From an uncultured Treponema sp. (GTDB lineage Bacteria > Spirochaetota > Spirochaetia > Treponematales > Treponemataceae): DNA of 24,751 nt. The position numbers and the translations under genes are program-made. Where the stretch lies: the NCBI GenBank assembly GCA_937885175.1, contig CAKZZO010000136.1, positions 1 through 24,751 on the forward strand. Direction: 5' to 3'. Shown here in pieces: positions 14,326 to 21,124 of the stretch. How positions within the stretch are numbered: position 1 is the stretch's first letter; every line of letters begins with the position of its first letter. The notes below the pieces were generated by a model that was given only the letters and a program-made list of their open reading frames with translations, had not been told where the DNA came from and made no database searches.

Positions 14326-14988
14326 TTACTGACCGGCGTTAATCTTTTCCAAGAGGGCGGGCAGCGCGTAAATGTCTTTTATCCAGTAGGTTTTGCCCGG
14401 AAGATTGGGAGTGTTCAGCCGCTTGCCTTCAGGACAGACAAGAACGGCGGTGCCGCCAAGACGCGTCCAGCCATCGGTGTAGCCTTCGGCATCGTCCAGA
14501 AAAATGCTGTTTTCTATAGTACCGCCACACATTTCCAGTGCCTTGTGGAATGCGCTTGCGGCGGGCTTTCCCTTAAGATTGTTGATGCGAATATCGCAGA
14601 TGGAATCAAACAAATCGCGGACTTCCAGAAATTGTAAAACCCGGTCAGCATGTTCATAGGGCGAATTGGTAAGAATCATTTTCTTTTGCGGCAGACTTTG
14701 TAAAAGGGGGCGCAGGGCTGGTGTTTTGTAGAGACCCACACACTCATCTGCCGGATGAATGGCTGCAAAATAGGCTTCAATGTCGGCAAATCCTCCCGCA
14801 GTCACCAGCCAGTCCAATGTAGTACCGTATTCTTTTACCGCCTCTGCCCGCTGACGTGCACCTTCTTCAAAATCAAGTCCCCAAAACTCAGATGCAAAGC
14901 GTTTAATGCGATAGGAAATATCTTCGCTCATCTTTGTGTCTGCGGGATAAACGGTTCTGTCCAAATCAAAAATCAAATGTTGAATCAT
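14326..14988 (-). CDS. HAD-family phosphatase, pyrimidine 5'-nucleotidase type
   Basis: A 220-residue cytoplasmic hydrolase. HAD motif I DLDRT (8-12, nucleophile Asp8 and acid/base Asp10), motif II T107-N-S, motif III lysine in GKPAASAF (141) and motif IV LDDAEGYTDG (164-173). The FDLDRTVYP start and a helical cap after motif I fit the yeast SDT1/PHM8-type pyrimidine 5'-nucleotidase group, so nucleoside monophosphates are likely substrates. The start ATG has no Shine-Dalgarno and lies 6 nt after TATAGT. It is divergent from the NlpC/P60 gene, 71 nt between start codons. Confidence 0.85.
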   Translation of the reverse strand: MIQHLIFDLDRTVYPADTKMSEDISYRIKRFASEFWGLDFEEGARQRAEAVKEYGTTLDWLVTAGGFADIEAYFAAIHPADECVGLYKTPALRPLLQSLPQKKMILTNSPYEHADRVLQFLEVRDLFDSICDIRINNLKGKPAASAFHKALEMCGGTIENSIFLDDAEGYTDGWTRLGGTAVLVCPEGKRLNTPNLPGKTYWIKDIYALPALLEKINAGQ

Positions 14989-14994
14989 ACTTGT

Positions 14995-15000
14995 ACTATA
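14995..15000 (-). promoter_or_regulatory. Putative -10 box of the HAD gene
   Basis: TATAGT on the minus strand, 6 nt before the ATG at 14988. I found no good -35 at the expected distance, so support is limited to the -10 and its spacing. Confidence 0.35.
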
Positions 15001-15044
15001 TGCACATTTTACAAAAAATTATTCTGAATGTAAACGCACTGCAC

Positions 15045-15053
15045 TCCGATAAT
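15045..15053 (+). promoter_or_regulatory. Putative -10 box of the NlpC/P60 gene
   Basis: TCCGATAAT, with GATAAT (15048-15053) 6 nt before the ATG at 15060. It also matches the sigma-28 -10 GCCGATAA at 7 of 8, and shares CCGATAATAGAAA with the TPR gene promoter. No convincing -35 of either type is found. Confidence 0.4.
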
Positions 15054-15059
15054 AGAAAT

Positions 15060-16190
15060 ATGAAGAAAACGCCGATTTTTTTGATTATCCTCTTTTTTCT
15101 GGTGATTTTAGTTCCACAGGTATGCGCACAAAGTACTGCCGTAAGTGCAGAAGAAGCGGCTGTCATGCGAAAGACTTTTGTGGAATACTCCAAGCGATAT
15201 ATCGGCAAGGCTTATGTGCGCGGAGCCACAGGACCGGATGCATTTGACTGTTCTGGCTTAATTTTTGCCTGCTCCAGAGAATCAATCGGCGTACAGTTGC
15301 CGCGCCAGACTAAGGCCATGTACTCCTACTGCACGATTATTGATGACTCCAAGCGGGAAATCGGAGATTTGGTTTTCTTTAAGACGACGGGCGACGGCTC
15401 AGTTTCTCATGTGGGCATTTACGCAGGAAACGGTCAGTTCATCAACGCAGCAAGCGATGGCCCAAACAAGGGGGTCATTCTTTCTTCGCTCAAAGAAAAC
15501 TATTGGAAAAATCATTACTATCAGACAGGAAGATTTTTACCGTCCGCAGCAGGAGCCGCCGACAGCAGCGAAAGCAGTTCAACAGGCAAGGCCTCCTCGG
15601 ATTCTGACAAAATTTCCAGCACAACTTCCGCAAGCACTGGAGCGCAAGCGGATGGGACTAGTTCAAAAGGCGGCGGATTTAACGCTTTTCTCAAAAGCCT
15701 GATTGTTGACGCAAGCCTCAATTTTGACTGGAATTTCTACACGGCTTCCAGTTTCCGCATGAATGCCAGGGGAGTCAGTTCCATGCTGCATGTCATGTAC
15801 GACAGCAAGACCATTCGCCCTGGTATCGGCACCATGATTCGTTACGATGCCGGCACGGGTACTCTACAGCTGCCCCTCCTTGCAAGCCTGACCATTGGCG
15901 AATATTTCAGAATCTTTGTGGGACCGGTATTCTCTGTAGCTACGCCTGTACTTCCGGGAGATGATGACGTTACGATTGACCAGTCGATTTTTCCCGGCAT
16001 CATCGGCATGTGCTGGCAAACACCCTCAATCACTGCGGGCAAAACCAAACTTTCGCTGCAGCAGGATATTCATTACAGCGTATTTAACGACACAAATGGC
16101 GCAGCCCTCTCCCTCAAAAACAGTCTTGTTGCCGGGCTTGTTTTTTCCACGGGTATTCGTGTAACCTTACCCCTCTCCAATGTGCTTTAA
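15060..16190 (+). CDS. NlpC/P60 peptidoglycan hydrolase with a C-terminal beta-rich domain
   Basis: A 376-residue exported protein. The signal peptide runs to VCA|QS (about residue 23). The NlpC/P60 domain covers about 35-160, with catalytic Cys64 in DAFDCSGL, His117 in SHVGIYAG and a polar third position Asn129 in QFINA where His is commoner. It should cleave gamma-D-Glu-diamino acid bonds of peptidoglycan stem peptides. A Ser/Thr-rich linker (about 165-205) leads to a C-terminal domain (about 215-376) of alternating hydrophobic strands (GTLQLPLLASLTIGEYFRIF, NSLVAGLVFSTGIRVTLPL) that looks like part of an outer-membrane barrel. ATG 15060 is chosen because of the signal peptide and the -10 box 6 nt upstream. 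The next lipoprotein gene starts 4 nt after its stop. Confidence 0.85.
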   Translation: MKKTPIFLIILFFLVILVPQVCAQSTAVSAEEAAVMRKTFVEYSKRYIGKAYVRGATGPDAFDCSGLIFACSRESIGVQLPRQTKAMYSYCTIIDDSKREIGDLVFFKTTGDGSVSHVGIYAGNGQFINAASDGPNKGVILSSLKENYWKNHYYQTGRFLPSAAGAADSSESSSTGKASSDSDKISSTTSASTGAQADGTSSKGGGFNAFLKSLIVDASLNFDWNFYTASSFRMNARGVSSMLHVMYDSKTIRPGIGTMIRYDAGTGTLQLPLLASLTIGEYFRIFVGPVFSVATPVLPGDDDVTIDQSIFPGIIGMCWQTPSITAGKTKLSLQQDIHYSVFNDTNGAALSLKNSLVAGLVFSTGIRVTLPLSNVL

Positions 16191-16194
16191 AAGT

Positions 16195-16884
16195 ATGAAG
16201 ACTTTATTACGTCATCAGGGATGTTCTTGCCTTGCCCTTGTTTTTATACTGCTGCTCTGCTCTGCCTGTAGTCCTTCACTTGCAATTCAGGCAAACGGAG
16301 CAGACGAAGCGACCCTTACCTTTAAGACAGGCTTTTCTCCCCTACTGGAAAAAACATTCAAATCCATGATGCAGTCAGTTTCTGGCACAAACGATGCGCA
16401 AGATGCAGCAGACGCACCCCTTTTCAGCAAGGAAAATGTTGCGGCTCTTATGGAATCGGCAGGGCTCACACATGTCACCGCCACAAATCCAAATGCCAGC
16501 ACCGTCACCAGCAAGGGAAACATTGTCGGCATTTCTAAAAGTGCCCTGGCAAAAGCCGACATGCTCTTTCGCACCAAAAACTCACTTTCCCTTGCCCTCG
16601 GACCAAAACAATTTCAGTCGCTTTACGCCATGCTGGATGAAGAATCTCAGGCCTACTTTGACTTAATGATGATTCCGTCTCTCAATGACGACACCATGAC
16701 ACCTTCCCAATACGAAGAACTGCTTTCGTCAGTCTATGGACAGAAATTTGCAGAAGAAATCACCAGGGGAAGCCTTTTCATTACCCTTTCCTCGCCTGAC
16801 GGCAAAAAAAAGACCGATATTCAGGTCAGTCTGGGAGAAGTCCTAACGCTTACTGAAGAAAAAAGATGGACAGTTCAGTGGTAG
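16195..16884 (+). CDS. Hypothetical lipoprotein
   Basis: A 229-residue exported protein. The N-terminal hydrophobic segment ends in LLLCSAC, so Cys25 is the probable lipidation site of a relaxed spirochaete lipobox. The mature part has a helix-rich stretch (EKTFKSMMQSVS, NVAALMESAG, SALAKADML, QYEELLSSVYGQKFAEEI) and a C-terminal strand region (GSLFITLSSPDGKKKTDIQVSLGEVLTL). I do not recognise the family. An in-frame ATG at 16180 would overlap the NlpC gene by 11 nt; the ATG at 16195 gives a better signal peptide. No Shine-Dalgarno is visible, so translation is probably coupled to the NlpC gene. Confidence 0.75.
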   Translation: MKTLLRHQGCSCLALVFILLLCSACSPSLAIQANGADEATLTFKTGFSPLLEKTFKSMMQSVSGTNDAQDAADAPLFSKENVAALMESAGLTHVTATNPNASTVTSKGNIVGISKSALAKADMLFRTKNSLSLALGPKQFQSLYAMLDEESQAYFDLMMIPSLNDDTMTPSQYEELLSSVYGQKFAEEITRGSLFITLSSPDGKKKTDIQVSLGEVLTLTEEKRWTVQW

Positions 16885-16891
16885 CAATGGC

Positions 16892-19096
16892 TCAGTCCAT
16901 CAATTCCCGTACTACGTCGGCGGGATTTTTATTGTAATAAAGATAGCCATACAAGGCGGCCGCCGACACAATTTTTCTGCCATAGCCACGGGTTTCGTCA
17001 TACGGCAATGTTTCCAAAAACAAGTCCATGCTTATGCCCGTAATGCGGTGGGGAAGTTTGCCCGTTTCATGCCAGTCTCTTCTGGCAATGCGCACCCATT
17101 CCCGTACATTGGTAAGACCCGCATTATAGGCAAAAAGAGCCAGCATGGTTGCGCTGTCATTTCGCTCAATCAGTTCTTTCAGATAGAATGCACCTAGACG
17201 CGTATTGATGGCGGGGTCAAGAATATTGTAGTCCGTTATCCGCAGTTTCCGTGCAATGTCAGCAGCCGTGCTCTCCATCAATTGGGTAAGTCCCTGAGCC
17301 CCTGCATTGCTTGAAATATCCGCATCAAAAAAACTTTCACTGCGTACCAGGGCATACAGGAGATACTCAGGCAAATCATTTTCCTCTGCCGCGCTCCTAA
17401 TCTGCTCGCTAAAAAAACGAGGAAAGGTCAGTTCAAGCAAATGATGAGGGATTTTTTCGGTGGCATTGTTTTTGGCGCGGCTGGCAATCCGCAGGCTCTG
17501 CACGCTGAATTTTTTGTTAAAGGAACCGCACTCATTCAAGAACTGGCTTGCCTGCATGGAAGATTCTATGCCGATGCCGCTCCGATGAATAATCCACTCA
17601 TCATAAATTTTCTGCGGAAAGCCAAAAGCCGCATATCCTGCCAAAAGCCGCTCTGCATCCGGATTTACGTCAATTGTCCGCTCCCCTACTGGCGCACAGA
17701 GTGTGGATTCAATGTATTCCTTATCGGTTACATTCAGCCGTTCCAGTGCAAGCACTTTATAGTACAAATCTGCCCCGCCACTGAGCACACGGGTAAAGGC
17801 TGCCAGAGCCTCACGAGTCTGCACTCCCGAATCATTGCGGATAAGTCCGTCTTCCAAAAGGCGGCCTGCAATGTATGCGTACTTGCAGAATGTTTCTTCT
17901 GACGATTTGCCTTCAATAATCTGCCACACCTTGTAAAAGTCCTGCCACTGCTGGTGAGAAAGCAGGAGTACGGAAAGCGATTCAAAAAAATCGTCAAAGT
18001 AGGATTTATCATGCATCATCTGGCAATAGGTTTTAAGCGATGCAATAATGTCATCGGTAGAAATGCGGAGTTGGGTTGTCAGCATGTACCAGAGGGCATT
18101 GTCAAAGCGGGCATCCACAGACGTAGCCTCCATGGCACTTCTAAAGCGACTGATTGCAAGTTTTGGGTAGCGTCCTGTCTTATCGTACAGGCGACCCGCG
18201 TAAAAATAGGCAAAGAACTGGGCTTCTCCATCAAGTTCGCGACTCAGGCGGTCAAACTGAATGGCCGCAGAATAATAATCGGTAGTGCCATACAAAGCCG
18301 ATTTTCCCATGTCAGAAACAATCATGGGGGGCAGATCCATATCATTTTCCTTGCAGACACCAACTATTTTTTTAATCTGTGTGTAGGCGGCGTAGTAGCG
18401 GCGACGTTGCACGGAAGCCCTGTAATCCATGAGCTGCTGGCGGGCAGTCAGTACGGGTTCATCTTCCGGGTCATCCAGACTGATGGGTCTGATGGGGCTG
18501 TTTTCTGAAAAACCAAGCTGTACCGTTTCTGAGATTTCCCCTGCATCATTTTCACGTACTTTTGATTCCGCAAGGGAATTCAGATATCGTTCGTAAATTT
18601 CCAGATGGGCGGAAGAAAGAGGACGATTCAGCATCCAAGTGTACAAATCATCTTCAAAACGGCTGTCATTTTTTCTGAGCATGGCATTCATGCGCAGGCT
18701 TACCAAATCATTGGGAGCCGTAAGAATGTCAAGTTTTTCCGTGTAGAGAATGACGGTGGAAAACTCATTGTCCTTGTCCAGTTCAGTGCAGGCAACAAGC
18801 AGGGCATTGTCGTCACTCCACTGAGAAACCAGATATTCGCTTGCCGCTACCCGTTCCCGCATGTTTCCCAAACGAGTAAGGGCTTCGGCAGAACGGCGGC
18901 GGGTTTCTTCGTTTCCCTTACGAAGCCCATCCTTAAAAAGACGGATTGCTTCTTTTTCATTGTTTTTATCCGCCGCATACAGTCCCATGTAGTAAGAAGA
19001 TTCTTTTTTAAACTGCCGCTGGGGTGAGGAAGGACTGCATGAGCAGAAAAAGCAGACAAGAGGAAGTATCAGTAAAAATATCGTGTTTTTTTTCAC
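16892..19096 (-). CDS. Soluble lytic murein transglycosylase-like (SLT) lipoprotein
   Basis: A 734-residue exported protein. The N-terminus (LLILPLVCFFCSC) is a signal peptide with a non-canonical lipobox (Cys18 or Cys20). Residues about 35-560 are helical and TPR-like (EKEAIRLFKDGLRKG and similar), as in the superhelical part of Slt70. The C-terminal SLT domain has the catalytic glutamate at 587 in RSESFFDADISSNAGAQGLTQL, then LALFAYNAGLTNV and the ETRGYGRKI motif. It cleaves the MurNAc-GlcNAc bond of peptidoglycan with 1,6-anhydro product. The start is GTG, with AGGTGG 11 nt upstream. It follows the LysM gene by 24 nt and ends 7 nt from the convergent lipoprotein gene. Confidence 0.92.
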   Translation of the reverse strand: MKKNTIFLLILPLVCFFCSCSPSSPQRQFKKESSYYMGLYAADKNNEKEAIRLFKDGLRKGNEETRRRSAEALTRLGNMRERVAASEYLVSQWSDDNALLVACTELDKDNEFSTVILYTEKLDILTAPNDLVSLRMNAMLRKNDSRFEDDLYTWMLNRPLSSAHLEIYERYLNSLAESKVRENDAGEISETVQLGFSENSPIRPISLDDPEDEPVLTARQQLMDYRASVQRRRYYAAYTQIKKIVGVCKENDMDLPPMIVSDMGKSALYGTTDYYSAAIQFDRLSRELDGEAQFFAYFYAGRLYDKTGRYPKLAISRFRSAMEATSVDARFDNALWYMLTTQLRISTDDIIASLKTYCQMMHDKSYFDDFFESLSVLLLSHQQWQDFYKVWQIIEGKSSEETFCKYAYIAGRLLEDGLIRNDSGVQTREALAAFTRVLSGGADLYYKVLALERLNVTDKEYIESTLCAPVGERTIDVNPDAERLLAGYAAFGFPQKIYDEWIIHRSGIGIESSMQASQFLNECGSFNKKFSVQSLRIASRAKNNATEKIPHHLLELTFPRFFSEQIRSAAEENDLPEYLLYALVRSESFFDADISSNAGAQGLTQLMESTAADIARKLRITDYNILDPAINTRLGAFYLKELIERNDSATMLALFAYNAGLTNVREWVRIARRDWHETGKLPHRITGISMDLFLETLPYDETRGYGRKIVSAAALYGYLYYNKNPADVVRELMD

Positions 19097-19120
19097 CGGG
19101 TATCAGCCACCTGACAAGCC

Positions 19121-20962
19121 TTATTCTTCAGGAATCAGAATGTCGGTTCCAGAAATGATAAGGTCGGGATTCTTAATGCCGTTATACCGGGCAATCTTTG
19201 GGTACTTCCATGGATTCTTATAGTATGAATCAGAAATATCCCAGAGCGTGTCTCCCCACTTAATACGATAGCGGACATCTTTCTTTACCTTGGGTTTTTC
19301 CGCAGGCACGGGAACAATGTCAGGCTTGGGAGCAACGACAATCTTATCTTCCTGTGCGTCAGTGGTTTCTACTACAGAAGGTACTTCCGGCTCCGGCGCT
19401 TCCACTGGAATAGGCTCCGGCTCTTTTTCTATCTGCGCAGGCTGGACAGGAACTGCTTCCACAGGTTTTACGTCCAGTGGCACTTCTGTCTTGGGTTCTA
19501 CCCATTCGCTGTCTGTATGCTTTGTATTGCGAGACTTAATCAGATTGTACTTTGAGGGAATGACAAAAAGAACCAGCAAAGTGGCAATAATACAGATGAT
19601 TGCGCATATTACGCAGATAATTACTGGTACGCGGGTCTTTCGCTTGACTTCTTCTGCCTCATCGTTGTCATAGGGAGTTGAATGTTCACCTGCCAGCGTC
19701 TCATCATCATACAAATCAGAAAAATCCATGGCAGAACTGGTGGCAGCGGTAGTGGCGGTAGCAGCGGTTGCCGTATCTTTTGCAGTAAAGTCGTCATTGT
19801 CAAAAATGGGGTCGTCAAAAAGTCCGCTGATGCCCGTTGTATCTGCATCGGATGCCGTATCGGTGTCAGACGAAGTGTCGGCAGGGCTTTCGTCAAAATC
19901 AGGCAGAGAAAAATCTTCTTCGTTTAGGGCTGTGTCGGATGCAGTCGTATCTGCGGTGTCCTTTGTGTCCAAGTCAAATTCAGTGTCATCATAATCAGGC
20001 AAATCCATGCTGAAGTCATCGTCTGAGAGCGGCGCTTCACTTGCACTTGCACTGGCAGTGGCTGTCGCCGTGTTGTCGTCAAAGTCCGGCAAGTCCAGAG
20101 AAATGTCGTCCAATGACTTGTCGGTGATGGCAGTGTCCGTGTCTGAAGATGTTTCCATCGTAAAGTCGTCTGCCGACTCTGGAGAGCCTTCAGCAGGCAT
20201 ATCAAACATGTCGTCACCTGCGAACATATCATCTTCTGTGCTTTCCCTTACTGCCGCATCTTCCGCAAGCGTTTTTTCCGCCGCCGAACTTTCCGTGCCG
20301 AATGAATCAAAATCATCCAGCGGCGGCAAATCCAAAGTGATGTCGTCCAGCGATGTAGTTGCCGCTACGTTTGCATCATTTGCGGAGGCATCTATTTCTT
20401 TTTCTGCCTGTTCTGTGGCTTCCGCAGCCTTCTGTTCTTCCTTTGTGGCAAACTGCTCATCAGTAAAGTCATCAAATGAAAAATCATCGGTAATAAATTC
20501 GTCAGTTTTGTCTTCTTCGTCCGATTGGGTAGCGGCTACGGCTGCGGCAGTTCCTGCAGCGGCAAGACCTGCGGCAAGGGCACCTGCTTTAGGAAGGGAA
20601 AAATCTACATCGGAAGACTCGCGTTCTGCAAGGGTGCGGGAAACCAGTTGTACCTGCACTTCGCTCTTTTCACCAGTCTCAGCGTCAATAACCTCTGCCT
20701 TGAGTTCATTGTTCTCGTCAAGGCTGACAGAAAGGTGCAAGTCTGGCTCGCCATTGGGATGCGGCTTTAAATTGGTCACTTCCAGCGTGTCCACGTATTC
20801 TGCATCTGTCATGGAATCAGTCTCTGAGCGATAGAGGTCAATCTGTACTTTGGTCTGATTGTCCTTTACGGTGGTCACATCAAGTGCCCGTGACTTCGCC
20901 TCCCCTTCTTCCAAGATGGGATAAAATGAACCGTCTGCCAGTTTTATTCCGATTGTTTTCAT
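19121..20962 (-). CDS. HSP70-SBD-like / acidic repeat / transmembrane / LysM protein
   Basis: A 613-residue protein with unusual architecture. Residues 1-110 align, from memory and along their whole length, with the beta-sandwich substrate-binding domain of DnaK: TIGIKLADGSFYPILEEG against the SLGIETMGG region, DNQTKVQIDLYRSE, LKPHPNGEPDLHLSVSLDENNELKAEVIDAETGEKS. An Ala-rich segment (about 126-146), then a long Asp/Thr/Ala-rich acidic region with repeated DDFS/DLPDFDD motifs (about 159-360). One membrane span (444-468), a Pro/Val/Glu-rich spacer, and a C-terminal LysM (564-613: RYRIKWGDTLWDISD...LIISGTDILIP) binding peptidoglycan. Predicted N-in, LysM in the periplasm. A GTG at 20977 is in frame, but AAAGG supports ATG 20962. 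First gene of a unit with the SLT lipoprotein. Confidence 0.85.
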   Translation of the reverse strand: MKTIGIKLADGSFYPILEEGEAKSRALDVTTVKDNQTKVQIDLYRSETDSMTDAEYVDTLEVTNLKPHPNGEPDLHLSVSLDENNELKAEVIDAETGEKSEVQVQLVSRTLAERESSDVDFSLPKAGALAAGLAAAGTAAAVAATQSDEEDKTDEFITDDFSFDDFTDEQFATKEEQKAAEATEQAEKEIDASANDANVAATTSLDDITLDLPPLDDFDSFGTESSAAEKTLAEDAAVRESTEDDMFAGDDMFDMPAEGSPESADDFTMETSSDTDTAITDKSLDDISLDLPDFDDNTATATASASASEAPLSDDDFSMDLPDYDDTEFDLDTKDTADTTASDTALNEEDFSLPDFDESPADTSSDTDTASDADTTGISGLFDDPIFDNDDFTAKDTATAATATTAATSSAMDFSDLYDDETLAGEHSTPYDNDEAEEVKRKTRVPVIICVICAIICIIATLLVLFVIPSKYNLIKSRNTKHTDSEWVEPKTEVPLDVKPVEAVPVQPAQIEKEPEPIPVEAPEPEVPSVVETTDAQEDKIVVAPKPDIVPVPAEKPKVKKDVRYRIKWGDTLWDISDSYYKNPWKYPKIARYNGIKNPDLIISGTDILIPEE

Positions 20963-21000
20963 ACTACCTTTCCCCACAAAAAAACAATACTCCTTTTATA

Positions 21001-21028
21001 TTATCGGTATTTCGTATAAAAAACCATA
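21001..21028 (-). promoter_or_regulatory. Putative sigma-28-type promoter of the LysM gene
   Basis: On the minus strand TATGGTTT (21028-21021), 12 nt, ACCGATAA (21008-21001). The -10 matches GCCGATAA at 7 of 8 and the -35 matches TAAAGTTT at 6 of 8, with the same 12-nt spacing as at the TPR gene. The leader to the ATG at 20962 is about 30 nt and carries AAAGG. Confidence 0.4.
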
Positions 21029-21082
21029 TGGAAAAACAAAAATTATAATTTTTCATTTAATTTTCAATGAAATTCTTCCTTT

Positions 21083-21109
21083 TTGACAAAAGTATGATAT
21101 ACTTATAGA
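21083..21109 (+). promoter_or_regulatory. Putative promoter of the GGDEF gene
   Basis: Consensus TTGACA (21083-21088) followed after 15 bp by TATAGA (21104-21109); a TATACT (21098-21103) overlaps but is too close to this -35. AAGGCG lies 9 nt before the ATG at 21125. Confidence 0.4.
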
Positions 21110-21124
21110 AAGGCGAAATTTACA

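Noticed and set aside
20007..20834. Ser-rich plus-strand open frame of 275 codons
   Set aside because: It is the complement of the Asp/Thr/Ala repeats of the LysM protein.
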